DNA of 44,199 nt from a virus: the IMG/VR virus record IMGVR_UViG_3300018080_000278, positions 1 through 44,199 of that record. The stretch is one strand, 5' to 3'. Below, piece by piece: positions 21,824 to 30,160 of this stretch. A program made the translations under genes and the position numbers. Positions within the stretch are counted from its first letter, which is position 1. Every line of letters begins with the position of its first letter. Below the pieces are notes generated by a model, which had not been told where the DNA came from, did not search any database, and saw only the letters and a list, made by a program, of their open reading frames with translations.

Positions 21824-22765
21824 ATGACCGTGCCGCAGATCTACACCCTCTCTCCGACCAGCGGGCTCGCCAGCGGGAGGCAGCGCGTTCTCGTGAACGG
21901 CAACTACTTCAGGCTGCCAACCGCGCCATCTCCGCTCGCCCCTCCAGGAGAGCTTCTTCCGACGGTGTCCGTGACCTTTAACGGGCGCGAAGCAGACCTC
22001 GTCGCGGTTCTCAGCTCCACACGATTGGTCGCGGTCACCCCGGCGTTCGACGGGCACCCGAGCACCCTCCCGGCCGACGTGGACCTGGTCATCACGAACC
22101 TCGACGACGACGGCAACCCGGTGCCAGGCGAGAGCGCAACCCTCGCTGGGGCCTTCCGCTTCGAGCGCCCCGACCTCACCAACGACACCGCGCTGACGTG
22201 GATCTCGCGCTATGTGCTGCGGGACATCCGGCGAAACGTCATCGATAACGTGGCGATGGCCAGCAGCCCGGACTGGTCTGACGACCCGGCGACGGCTGTC
22301 GCAGCCATCGCGGAGCTTCCGGCCGTGCTCCTGGAAGGCCCAACGCTCTCGCCGAACGCGTTCTACAACTACAGCGACGTGCGAGACGGCGACTTCAGCG
22401 ATGCCGTCGCTCAAAACGCCTCGCCCTTTACGGCAGACTTAGAATGGGATATCATCCTTCTTGCGCGACGTAAGACCGAAGCGCTGAACATGTGCGACAT
22501 CGCTTTGCGCTACTTCAGACGCAGACCGATGTTCGCGTTCCCTGTGTCGCCTTCCGACAGCACCCTGGTGGAATGTCGGCGGTTCATGGGGGACTGGCGG
22601 GCGGTTGATCGGTTCGACGACCAGGTGTTCGCCTTCGAGTCTACGTTGCGGTTGGAGGCGCTCGTGTTCGACGACACCGATGGTATGCCCGTTGACGAGG
22701 TCCTGACCTACGCGGTCGACGAAACCGAGCTGAATATCAGCGAAACGGAGGACGCCGATGCCTAA
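21824..22765 (+). CDS. Tail terminator-like protein with N-terminal IPT/TIG domain
   Basis: A 313-residue protein starting just after the previous stop, with GGGAGG upstream. Residues 3-110 have an IPT/TIG Ig-like pattern: QIYTLSPTSGLASGRQRVLV and NGNYFRL, then SVTFNGREADLVAVLSSTRL and an ending in paired strands. Residues 125-313 resemble neck or tail-terminator proteins: ISRYVLRDIRRNVIDNVAMA, DLEWDIILLARRKTEALNMC and RFDDQVFAFESTLRLEALVF. By gene order it sits where the tail-terminator gene occurs in myophages. The TIG fusion is unusual for this role. It overlaps the next gene by 8 bases. Confidence 0.7.
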   Translation: MTVPQIYTLSPTSGLASGRQRVLVNGNYFRLPTAPSPLAPPGELLPTVSVTFNGREADLVAVLSSTRLVAVTPAFDGHPSTLPADVDLVITNLDDDGNPVPGESATLAGAFRFERPDLTNDTALTWISRYVLRDIRRNVIDNVAMASSPDWSDDPATAVAAIAELPAVLLEGPTLSPNAFYNYSDVRDGDFSDAVAQNASPFTADLEWDIILLARRKTEALNMCDIALRYFRRRPMFAFPVSPSDSTLVECRRFMGDWRAVDRFDDQVFAFESTLRLEALVFDDTDGMPVDEVLTYAVDETELNISETEDADA

Positions 22766-23054
22766 GAACATCGAGCTGGTTAATGTTAGCAAGCGACCCT
22801 TCACCTTCAACCTGCCGCACCACATCTACTGCGCGGAGGCGGGCGAGTGCCGATGCACTTGGACCGACCTCATGACGCGGCAGCAGGTGCGCCACGGGGT
22901 GGTGTCGAAGGTCAAGCGCATCCGAACCCCGGCTGCGATCACTATCCCAGGACGAGGAACCACGCCAGGGCTTCATCCGGCCGTCAAGAAGGTCCCGGAA
23001 GTTAAGGCCGCTCTGCAGCAGAGCCCACGGCGTCTGATGATCAAGGGAGGCTAA
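22758..23054 (+). CDS. Small basic protein before the sheath gene
   Basis: A 98-residue, Lys/Arg/Pro-rich protein; ATG 22758 overlaps the preceding gene and ACGGAGGACG precedes it. Residues 5-40 hold short strands (VNVSKRPFTFNLPHHIYCAE) and the rest is basic with HGVVSKVKRIRTPAAITIPG and VKKVPEVKAALQQSPRRLMI. No family recognised. Genes at this place, between terminator and sheath, are usually small tail proteins. It also contains GTTAATGTTAG (22779-22789), repeated before the chaperone gene. Confidence 0.65.
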   Translation: MPKNIELVNVSKRPFTFNLPHHIYCAEAGECRCTWTDLMTRQQVRHGVVSKVKRIRTPAAITIPGRGTTPGLHPAVKKVPEVKAALQQSPRRLMIKGG

Positions 23055-23055
23055 C

Positions 23056-25275
23056 ATGACCGAGCTACTGTCTGCAGATGTCATCATCCGCGAGCAGCCC
23101 CCGGCGACCACTACCCCACCGTCGCTCCCGACGGCGGTGTGCGGAATGGTCGGGGTGGCTAAGAAAGGACCCTTCGGGAAGAAGCTGATCACCAGCTGGG
23201 ACGAGTACGTGAGGTACTACGGCAGCTGGGACGCCAACAGCGACATGACGCTCGCGGCTTACGGCTTCTTCCAGAACGGTGGGCGACAGCTCTACGTGTC
23301 GCGCATCGTTCACTACACCGACCCGAACGACGCTGGTACGAAGACCTCGGCCGCGTCGTCGGCAACGCTCACCACCACCGGGGCAGCGACCCAGGGCGAG
23401 GTGGAGAGCGGCAACGCAGAGCCGTTCGAGCTTGTGGCTGGCGGCTTCCTCGACCTCTCCGTCGATGGCGGTGGAACCGAGCAGGCGGTCTTCGATGCCG
23501 CGGCTGCGGCTCGCACCGGCAGCGGCGGCTCCTACCCCACCGGCTTCACGGGTGGCGAGGACCTCCAGGTCAAGATCGACCAGGGGACCACGCAGACCGT
23601 GGCCTTCAGCTCCGGGGCTTCCCTTCTCGCGGACGTCATCGCCGAGCTGAACGACCCGGCCACCGGGCTCAACGGCTGCACGGCCGACGACAACGGCGGC
23701 GAGCTGCGCATCACCAGCGACAAGGAGGGCACCGGCTCTTGGGTGGAGATCGTTGGCGGCTCCGCAGCGGCGACGCTGGGCATGGCTGTCGGCGCGACCC
23801 AGGGCACCGGAGACGTGGCGAACATCAAGGCCGTCACCGCTTCCGAGGTGAAGACCCGCGTCGAGGCTGACACCACCGCGCAGGTGACCGTCGAGAGCGG
23901 CGGAACCTTCAAGATCAAGACCCCGACCGTCGGCGACACGGGGTCCATCCAGGTGCTGGCGTCTTCGGACCTCGATGACGCTGCCTACTTCGACCTGGAC
24001 AACGCCGTCCACAGCGGCACCGCTGCGGGCGCTGGCAACACCGCGACCGTCGACGCGAAGACGGACGGCGCTCACGGCGACAGCCTGAAGGTCCGCATCG
24101 CGGCGGCGACCAGCGGCGACAGCGACGAGTTCAACTGGTACACCCTCGACGGCGATGTCGTGGAGGAGTTCTGGCCGAACCTGTCGACGGACCCGAACGC
24201 CACCAACTACTGGGTCACCGTCGTCAACCACATGACCACCGGCTCCGACCTGGTGGTGCTCACGGACCTGCTCGCTGGTTCGCCACCGAACAACCGACCG
24301 GACAACGGCGACTACTCTCTGAGCGGTGGAAGCGACGGGCTCACCAGCCTGAGCGACAACGACTTCATCGGCACCGACGCTGGCGGCACCGGCATGTACG
24401 CTCTGGACGACGTCGAGGACCTGACCATCCTCTGCATCCCCGGGCGTTCGACGGCGGCGGTTCACCAGGCCATGCTGACCTACTGCGAGGTCCACCGGGA
24501 CCGGCAGGCGGTCGCCATCCTCGACTCGGTCGAGGGGCACGATGCCGAGGCTTGCCGCGACTACGTTCGCAGCACCGCTGCCATCTACAACCTCTCGGAG
24601 CACGGCGCGTTCTACTGGCCTCGCATCAAGGTGCTCAACCCGAGCGAGACCGAGTTCACCAGCGACGAGAACGGGCTGATCGTCGTTCCCCCGTCCGGGC
24701 ACGTCGCGGGCGTATGGGCGCGCACCGATCAGCTCCAGGGTGGTGTGCATCAGGCCCCGGCCGGACCCGAGCGAGGCGTCATCTACGGCTGCCTGGGCTT
24801 CGAGACAGAGGAGGTGCTTCGCAAGCCGAAGCGCGACCTGGTCTACCCTGCGAACATCAACCCGATCACCACCTGGGCCGGCGTGCCTCGGCACATCGAC
24901 GGCAACCGCACGCTCAAGACCGACGGCCTCTTCGGAACCATCGGCGAGCGCCGCGGGATGTCCTACATCGAGCGGTCCATCAAGCTGCTGCTCTCCTACG
25001 CGCGGCACACGAACAACACCAAGTCGCTGCGCCGTCGCGCCGAACGCGACTGCGAGCTGTTCCTCCTCGGCGAGATGCGCAACGGCGCGTTCGCTTCGGA
25101 CGACCCGGACACCGCTTTCTTCGTGAGCTTCTCCGACGCACTGAACCCGCCCTCGGTGGTGAAGGCCAAGAAGCTCCGCGGCAACATCGGTGTGGCGAAG
25201 GCCAAGCCGACGGACTGGGTCATCATCGACATCTCCGAGGACACCCGGGCGCTCGACGAGGAGCTGGCTGGTTAA
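23056..25275 (+). CDS. Contractile tail sheath protein
   Basis: A 739-residue protein; ATG 23056 has GGGAGGC upstream. N-terminus (1-95) is typical: SADVIIREQPPATTTPPSLP, VGVAKKGPFGKKLITSWDEY and AYGFFQNGGRQLYVSRIVHY. The C-terminal sheath core runs from about 440 to the end, with ALDDVEDLTILCIPGRS, VYPANINPITTWAGVPRHID, GERRGMSYIERSIKLLLSYA and VIIDISEDTRALDEELAG. Between them lies a long Ala/Thr/Gly-rich insert (about residues 96-400), probably added surface domains. The sheath surrounds the tube and contracts to drive DNA delivery. With the tube, it fixes this phage as a myovirus. Confidence 0.92.
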   Translation: MTELLSADVIIREQPPATTTPPSLPTAVCGMVGVAKKGPFGKKLITSWDEYVRYYGSWDANSDMTLAAYGFFQNGGRQLYVSRIVHYTDPNDAGTKTSAASSATLTTTGAATQGEVESGNAEPFELVAGGFLDLSVDGGGTEQAVFDAAAAARTGSGGSYPTGFTGGEDLQVKIDQGTTQTVAFSSGASLLADVIAELNDPATGLNGCTADDNGGELRITSDKEGTGSWVEIVGGSAAATLGMAVGATQGTGDVANIKAVTASEVKTRVEADTTAQVTVESGGTFKIKTPTVGDTGSIQVLASSDLDDAAYFDLDNAVHSGTAAGAGNTATVDAKTDGAHGDSLKVRIAAATSGDSDEFNWYTLDGDVVEEFWPNLSTDPNATNYWVTVVNHMTTGSDLVVLTDLLAGSPPNNRPDNGDYSLSGGSDGLTSLSDNDFIGTDAGGTGMYALDDVEDLTILCIPGRSTAAVHQAMLTYCEVHRDRQAVAILDSVEGHDAEACRDYVRSTAAIYNLSEHGAFYWPRIKVLNPSETEFTSDENGLIVVPPSGHVAGVWARTDQLQGGVHQAPAGPERGVIYGCLGFETEEVLRKPKRDLVYPANINPITTWAGVPRHIDGNRTLKTDGLFGTIGERRGMSYIERSIKLLLSYARHTNNTKSLRRRAERDCELFLLGEMRNGAFASDDPDTAFFVSFSDALNPPSVVKAKKLRGNIGVAKAKPTDWVIIDISEDTRALDEELAG

Positions 25276-25293
25276 GCCGGAGGAGGTACGAAC

Positions 25294-25755
25294 ATGGCAC
25301 TCACTGGAAGCGCGCGGCCGGTCAACGTCCGCTACAAGTTCACCATCGAGGTCGACGGCTTCACGTCGTTCGCCTTCAACAAGATGGGCGAGCTGTCCTA
25401 CGAGGTGGCGCAGATCGACTACTTCGAGGGCGGCGCGGTCACCCCGCTCAAGATCCCTGGCAGGGTCACCGTTTCCGACGTCGAGCTTTCGCGCGGCGCT
25501 GGGCTCGACCAGGATATGTACAACTGGGTCAAGCAGGTCATCGACCTCGTGAAAGGCGGAGGCCTGCAGCAGGAGGACTACAAGCGCAACTTCGACCTGG
25601 TGCAACGCGACCGCACCGGCGCGGAGGTGTTGCGGTGGTCTTGCAAGGGAGCCTGGCCGAAGAAGTTCGTCGCGGGCGAGTGGGACAACGACAGCGACGA
25701 GGCTGTCATCCAGTCCCTCTCGCTGGCCATCGACACCTTCGAGCTGGTTCAGTAG
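25294..25755 (+). CDS. Tail tube protein
   Basis: A 153-residue protein, the usual tube length; ATG 25294 follows GGAGGAGG. The sequence fits the T4 gp19-like family: RYKFTIEVDGFTSFAFNKMG, ELSYEVAQIDYFEGGAVTPL, VTVSDVELSRGAGLDQDMYN and an ending LSLAIDTFELVQ. It polymerises into the inner tube inside the sheath and lies directly after the sheath gene, the standard order. It is followed by a strong hairpin (25764-25797), consistent with a need to keep tube expression high relative to genes downstream. Confidence 0.92.
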   Translation: MALTGSARPVNVRYKFTIEVDGFTSFAFNKMGELSYEVAQIDYFEGGAVTPLKIPGRVTVSDVELSRGAGLDQDMYNWVKQVIDLVKGGGLQQEDYKRNFDLVQRDRTGAEVLRWSCKGAWPKKFVAGEWDNDSDEAVIQSLSLAIDTFELVQ

Positions 25756-25763
25756 ACCGCTAT

Positions 25764-25797
25764 CGGGGTGCCCTGGCGCTGATGCTGGGGCACCCCG
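25764..25797 (+). terminator. Strong hairpin after the tail tube gene (partial terminator or RNA protection)
   Basis: CGGGGTGCCC (25764-25773) is a perfect 10-bp inverted repeat of GGGCACCCCG (25788-25797) with a 14-base loop. It sits 8 bases after the tube stop in an 85-base gap. Only TCGTTAATGTTA follows, so termination would be weak; a polarity or mRNA-end protection role is likely. The next gene is made in lower amounts in known myophages. Confidence 0.6.
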
Positions 25798-25840
25798 TCG
25801 TTAATGTTAGGAGCATGGCGCTGTGCGCCAGGAGGTAGCG

Positions 25841-26617
25841 ATGAACGTTAAGGAGATCGAGTGCCCCTCGGGCCTCAAGGGTGTTGTACGAAAGCTGAAA
25901 GTCTCCGACCTCGACGTCTTTGCAGACAGAAACCTGATGAAGCGTGGAGGGGCGGCGCTGGAGGCCGAATTGGCAAGTCGCATCTGGCAGGAGACCGTCG
26001 AGCGCGGACCATACGTTTTCGATGGCAGCCGTCCGCCGTGGACCACCGACATCCTGCAGGGCGACCGATTTTACGCCATCATGCAGGCGCGCATCCTTAC
26101 CCGGGGCAGCGACTACGAGTTCGACATCACCTGCGACAACCCCATCTGCCGGAACAAGTTCCGCTGGGGGTTGGACCTAGAAGACCTCCCGGTCGTGAAG
26201 CTCCCCGATAGCTCTCGGGAAGCCCTGATGGCAGACAACCGCTTCATGACTGAGCTGGAAGCGTGTGGCGACAAGGTGTTCTGGGCGCTGCCGACTGGTC
26301 GCATCCAGAAGCGCATCGACAAATACGTGAAGCAACACGGCCAGTCTCTCTCGACCGTGTTCGCGGCGCGTCTGCTCGGCATCGAGGGACAAGAGAACGT
26401 CGACTTCGTGGGCTACATGCAGGACCTCGACATCGGCGACTTCGATCAGCTCGCCTACGAGATGGAGCGCGCCGACTGCGGTGTTGACACCAGCATCGAG
26501 GTCGAGTGCCCAAGCTGCGCGAGGCTGATGGAACAGGAGGTCGGGTTCGGGAAGGATTTTTTTACGCGCGACTTCTCCCGGACACGGTCCCAGGGGACGG
26601 CTCGTGGACAAGCGTAG
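25841..26617 (+). CDS. Tail assembly chaperone, T4 gp26-like (zero-frame product)
   Basis: A 258-residue protein; I chose ATG 25841 for AGGAGG (25830-25834) upstream rather than the GTG at 25823. The pattern matches T4 baseplate gp26-type proteins: VKEIECPSGLKGVVRKLKVS, then ILQGDRFYAIMQARILTRGS (the Dr...imqaRil..G pattern), YEFDITCDNPICRNKFRWGL with paired Cys, and near residue 220 VECPSCARLMEQEVGFGKDF with a second Cys pair. It lies between tube and tape measure, where tail assembly chaperones occur. Seven T (26557-26563) at codons for Phe-Phe form a -1 slippery site; the zero-frame stop is 18 codons further. Confidence 0.8.
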   Translation: MNVKEIECPSGLKGVVRKLKVSDLDVFADRNLMKRGGAALEAELASRIWQETVERGPYVFDGSRPPWTTDILQGDRFYAIMQARILTRGSDYEFDITCDNPICRNKFRWGLDLEDLPVVKLPDSSREALMADNRFMTELEACGDKVFWALPTGRIQKRIDKYVKQHGQSLSTVFAARLLGIEGQENVDFVGYMQDLDIGDFDQLAYEMERADCGVDTSIEVECPSCARLMEQEVGFGKDFFTRDFSRTRSQGTARGQA

Positions 26618-26760
26618 TACAACAGGTGGTCGAGCTGATGCGGCGGAGCGAGGGGACCTTCTCGATGAGCTGGACGGAGGTGATGAACCTGGACCTTGAG
26701 ACCTTCGCTCACCTGCGCGAGCTGAAGGAAGAGCTGGTGGACCTGCAGAGCGGCAGATAG
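26506..26760 (+). CDS. -1 frame extension of the tail assembly chaperone
   Basis: This frame overlaps the chaperone end and stays open to TAG 26760. Although an ATG occurs at 26506, no Shine-Dalgarno precedes it, and the reading before the slippery site looks out-of-frame (MPKLREADGTGGRVREG). I therefore read it as the -1 extension: after Phe-Phe come 65 residues, YARLLPDTVPGDGSWTSVVQ, QVVELMRRSEGTFSMSWTEV and a final helix, making a product of about 306 residues. Production of short and long forms by frameshifting is a conserved feature of tail chaperones (lambda G/GT), here between tube and tape measure. The long form would bind the tape measure during tail assembly. Confidence 0.75.
   Translation: MPKLREADGTGGRVREGFFYARLLPDTVPGDGSWTSVVQQVVELMRRSEGTFSMSWTEVMNLDLETFAHLRELKEELVDLQSGR
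26557..26563 (+). promoter_or_regulatory. Slippery heptamer T TTT TTT for -1 frameshifting
   Basis: In the chaperone frame the codons read GAT TTT TTT ACG, so T-TTT-TTT forms a perfect X-XXY-YYZ heptamer. After a -1 slip the next codon is TAC (26563-26565). The -1 frame is open to 26760. Downstream, GTCC/GGAC (26587-26590 with 26595-26598) and CACG/CGTG (26583-26586 with 26603-26606) could form a modest stem, starting about 19 bases after the heptamer. Confidence 0.75.
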
Positions 26761-26775
26761 TAGGAGGCGACCGCG

Positions 26776-29547
26776 ATGGCGCTGAACGCAATGGGCATGG
26801 GCTACACTTTCACGGCGCGCGACCTCGCGTCCGGTGTGATGGCTCGCCTCAACCTCAAGATCCAGCAGCTCGCGCATAGCTCCAAGGACCTGGAGCAGAA
26901 GTACAAGAAGGCGACCGGCAACATCAAGAAGGGGGCTGCCACCGCAGCGGTTGGCGTCGGCTTGCTCGGCGGCATCCACAAAGCGTCGAAGGCTTACGGA
27001 GACTTCCAGTTCCAGATCGTGTCCGCAGCCGGCAAGATGAAGGACGGCGCGAAGTACATGCGGGACCTGGAGAAGGCTGCGCTCGAGGCTGGCAAGCTCA
27101 CGCAGTTTTCGCCCGACGAGGCGGCGCAGGGTCTTTCGGAGTTGGGCGCGCAGGGGCTCTCGGCAAAGCAGTCCATTGAGGCCCTCAACCCGGTGTTGAA
27201 CCTCGCGGCCGGCTCTCTTGGTCAGCTGGGTGTGGCGGACGCGGCGACGGTCGCGATGGCCTCCCTGAACGCCTTCGGCAAGACGGTCGACGAGCTTCCG
27301 CAGATGGTCGACAAGCTGACGATGATCAGCGACCGCTCGGCGTTCCAGATGCGGGATTTCCAGGTCGCCATCGGGCAGGCTGCGGCCCAGGCGAAGGCTG
27401 GCCAGCAGAGCTTCGACTCGATGCTCGCCACGCTCGGCCTGTTGCGCGACGCTGGCAACGAGGCGTCCTCTGCGGCTACCGCCTATCGCGAAGCCGTTCG
27501 GCGCGTAGCGGGCGACAAGCAGGCTCTCAAGGCCATGAAGGAGCTGGGGGTCTCGTCGGTCGACCAGAGCGGCGCGATGAAGGACATCTCCCAGATCATT
27601 GCGGAGCTGCATCCGAAGCTGGAGAAGCTCGGTGTGCAGCAGCGCAACCTCGCGCTGAAGACCATCTTCGGTGTGCGAGGCATGAAGACCTACAACGCTG
27701 TAATCGCTGGCTACGAGAAGCGGCTGGCGAGCGGCGAGGCGGCGGTTGGCGACTACGCTTCCGCGCACAAGTACCTGACCGGCGAGCTGGACAAGTCAAG
27801 TGGCGCGACCAAGAAGAAGGTCTCCGCGGCGCTCAACACCGTCGGCGGGAAGTACAAGCTGCTGAAGGGCTCCTGGCAGACCCTCGTCATCCAGATCGGC
27901 AAGCTCTTCGCGGAGCACGTTGCCCCGGCGCTGACGAAGTTCATCAACATGCTGAACGACATGATCAAGTGGCTCGATGAGTTGAGCCCTGGATGGCGGT
28001 CGTTCATCTCGACGCTGGTGACTTTCGGCGCTGTCATCCTCACCATCGTTGGCACCCTACGTGTGCTGCGCGGCATCCTCGGCATCTTCTCGCTCGCGCG
28101 GATGGCAGGGAAATACGTCGCAGGGCAGCAAGCGATGGCTGCGGCAACGACGTCGACTACCGCTGCGATGCAGGCTCAGAACGCTGCGGCGAACGGAGCC
28201 CCAGGAAAGCTCGGGCGTGTCACAGGAGCTATCGGTCGGCTCGGTCGCGGCATCAGCGCTGCGCTTCCCTACGCTGGGATGGCGGTGGCTGCGGTCGGCG
28301 TCGGGCAGGCGCTCGGAAACTGGGTCGTGAAGAAGCTGTTCGCCACCGAGATCGCGGCGCTCAAGGCCGAGGAAAAATGGACCAACTTCCTGGTGTCGTT
28401 CAACCGCTTCGGGCGCGCGCTTCACAAGCAGCAGAGCCGCTTCTCGAAGTTCAACCAGCAGCTCCTTGCACACGTCGGCGCGCTGGAGAAGGCAGCGGCT
28501 GCCAGCGGAAAGGCTGCAGACCGCGTGCTTGGTAAGACCATCATGGACCTCGGGACGCTGGCGGTGAAGCGCCAGAAGATCTTGGTGCAGATGCACGCTG
28601 CCATCCGAGCCGAGGACACCAAGAAGGCGCTCAAGCTCCAGAAGGAGTACCACGAGACCCAGCTCAAGATGCGCTCCATCAGAGAGGCCCGCATCCACAT
28701 TCAAGCCAAGCAGGCCATGAAGGCGCTCGAGACCGAGACGGACGCTCAGCGTCGGTTCAACCTGTCCAAGCAGGTCGCCATCTCGCAGGGGATGAAGCTC
28801 GACGACCAGTATGCGCGATATCAAAAGTGGGTCGATAAGCAGAAGGCAGCCATCGATGGTATCCGAGACGCGGAGGGGCGGCGCGTTGCAACGCAGCGGT
28901 TCGAGGGCGAGCAGCTCATGCGATACAGCGAGCTGACCGACAAGATGACCACATACCTGAAGCTGATGAAAAAGCTCGGGCTGGCAAAAGGCAAGATCGG
29001 CATGGGCATGGACGCGGAGAAGCAGTTCCAGATGTTCATGGGAGAGCGCGTCGACCCGGCGATGGAAAAGCGCGGCCTCGGCGATTATCGCAAGATGATG
29101 AGCACCCACCTTTTCCGTTGGGTTGGCAAGGAGATACTTCCGAAGGGCTACCTCAAGCAAGCCAAGGCTGGCGAGCTGAACCCGGAGACCATTCGCACGA
29201 TGGTCCGTGTCCGCGAGGCTGGATACCTGCAGCGCGGCTTCTCGAAAGAGGGCGCTCGCAAGGAGGCGGCGTTCTACAAGTGGTCCATCGAGAACGCCAA
29301 GAGGGCACCGTGGCTGCAGCATTGGGAAGGACCGCTCGGCAAGCTCCAGCACCGCCAGCAACGCGCGGAAGGGCGCGCTGAGTTCGAAAAGCTCTGGCAG
29401 GCGAAGGCTGCGGAGATCGGTGGCGGCGAGGTCAACATCAACATCTACGGTGACAAGCTCATCGAGGACGCGCTGAAAGTGCAGCAGAAGAGCGGCGCGC
29501 GGAAGGGCGCTCGGTTGAAGGTCCGTCGGCGTTCGGGGAGCAAGTAG
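26776..29547 (+). CDS. Tape measure protein
   Basis: A 923-residue protein; ATG 26776 has AGGAGG (26762-26767). The start (ARLNLKIQQLAHSSKDLEQK) is coiled-coil. Residues 70-260 follow the TP901-type tape measure pattern: FQFQIVSAAGKMKDGAKYMR, LTQFSPDEAAQGLSELGAQG, LAAGSLGQLGVADAATVAMA and GNEASSAATAYREAVRRVAG. A hydrophobic segment (about residues 410-440, LVTFGAVILTIVGTLRVLRG) and a second near 500-520 could enter the host membrane. The rest is long helix. It sets tail length; at roughly 1.5 angstrom per residue the length would give a tail near 140 nm. The end is basic. Confidence 0.9.
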   Translation: MALNAMGMGYTFTARDLASGVMARLNLKIQQLAHSSKDLEQKYKKATGNIKKGAATAAVGVGLLGGIHKASKAYGDFQFQIVSAAGKMKDGAKYMRDLEKAALEAGKLTQFSPDEAAQGLSELGAQGLSAKQSIEALNPVLNLAAGSLGQLGVADAATVAMASLNAFGKTVDELPQMVDKLTMISDRSAFQMRDFQVAIGQAAAQAKAGQQSFDSMLATLGLLRDAGNEASSAATAYREAVRRVAGDKQALKAMKELGVSSVDQSGAMKDISQIIAELHPKLEKLGVQQRNLALKTIFGVRGMKTYNAVIAGYEKRLASGEAAVGDYASAHKYLTGELDKSSGATKKKVSAALNTVGGKYKLLKGSWQTLVIQIGKLFAEHVAPALTKFINMLNDMIKWLDELSPGWRSFISTLVTFGAVILTIVGTLRVLRGILGIFSLARMAGKYVAGQQAMAAATTSTTAAMQAQNAAANGAPGKLGRVTGAIGRLGRGISAALPYAGMAVAAVGVGQALGNWVVKKLFATEIAALKAEEKWTNFLVSFNRFGRALHKQQSRFSKFNQQLLAHVGALEKAAAASGKAADRVLGKTIMDLGTLAVKRQKILVQMHAAIRAEDTKKALKLQKEYHETQLKMRSIREARIHIQAKQAMKALETETDAQRRFNLSKQVAISQGMKLDDQYARYQKWVDKQKAAIDGIRDAEGRRVATQRFEGEQLMRYSELTDKMTTYLKLMKKLGLAKGKIGMGMDAEKQFQMFMGERVDPAMEKRGLGDYRKMMSTHLFRWVGKEILPKGYLKQAKAGELNPETIRTMVRVREAGYLQRGFSKEGARKEAAFYKWSIENAKRAPWLQHWEGPLGKLQHRQQRAEGRAEFEKLWQAKAAEIGGGEVNINIYGDKLIEDALKVQQKSGARKGARLKVRRRSGSK

Positions 29548-29548
29548 C

Positions 29549-30160
29549 ATGATCCATCCCGAGTGGGCGAACATCAGACGCGGCATCGTTCACAACGAGG
29601 ACACCGGCGAGAGCTGGCAGTTCTTCATGAACCCCGAGGAGATCACGACGCAGATCGAAGTCAACTGGACAAAGAGCGCTGCCATCGGCGCGAGCTACGA
29701 GCGGCTCTCATACCAGAACACCGCCAACGCCACGTTCGATCTGGTGCTGCGGCACAACCGCATCTGGTTTGCGGACGTGAGCCGCGCGCCAATCGACCAG
29801 GTGAACCTCTCGCCACAGGGCTTTGCGTCCGGCAGGCAACTCAACCCGTCCGAGTACGACACCATCCGCGACGAGTTCGAGAAGAAGCGGCGCTTCTTGA
29901 TGTCGCTCTGCTATCCGCGAGGGCGCGTCAACGACGTGGTTCGTCGCTCGCCTCCACACTGCATCTTGCTTTGGCCAGGCTACCTCGCGGTGCGCGTCAT
30001 CCTGCGCTCGTTGCAGATGGCCGACAGCCAGTTCGACACCAACGGGCAGCCGGTCTACTTCGAGGCGTCCTGCCAGTTCGAGGAGTACAGGACCTATCGC
30101 CTCACGAGCGCGGACGTTTTCAAGGTCGGCTTCATCCGGCAGACCGTAGGAGCGAAGTGA
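29549..30160 (+). CDS. Baseplate/inner tube-end protein next to the LysM-like gene
   Basis: A 203-residue protein starting two bases after the tape measure stop; its RBS (GGGGAG, 29534-29539) lies in the tape measure end. The pattern GESWQFFMNPEEITTQIEVN, then IGASYERLSYQNTANATFDL (the F.fNP.e beginning) resembles Afp7/Pvc7-type proteins that join tube and hub in contractile systems. Later RVILRSLQMADSQFDTNGQP and VYFEASCQFEEYR is a strand pair of tube-fold proteins. It comes before the LysM-like gene, the usual order. It overlaps the next ATG by one base. Confidence 0.7.
   Translation: MIHPEWANIRRGIVHNEDTGESWQFFMNPEEITTQIEVNWTKSAAIGASYERLSYQNTANATFDLVLRHNRIWFADVSRAPIDQVNLSPQGFASGRQLNPSEYDTIRDEFEKKRRFLMSLCYPRGRVNDVVRRSPPHCILLWPGYLAVRVILRSLQMADSQFDTNGQPVYFEASCQFEEYRTYRLTSADVFKVGFIRQTVGAK

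Noticed and set aside
23065-25605. An 846-codon open frame on the minus strand across sheath and tube
   Set aside because: It mirrors the sheath and tube genes; composition is typical of antisense reading of GC-rich codons.
24552-25838. A 428-codon plus-strand frame overlapping sheath and tube
   Set aside because: Arg/His/Pro-rich out-of-frame text without a ribosome binding site; it crosses two real genes.
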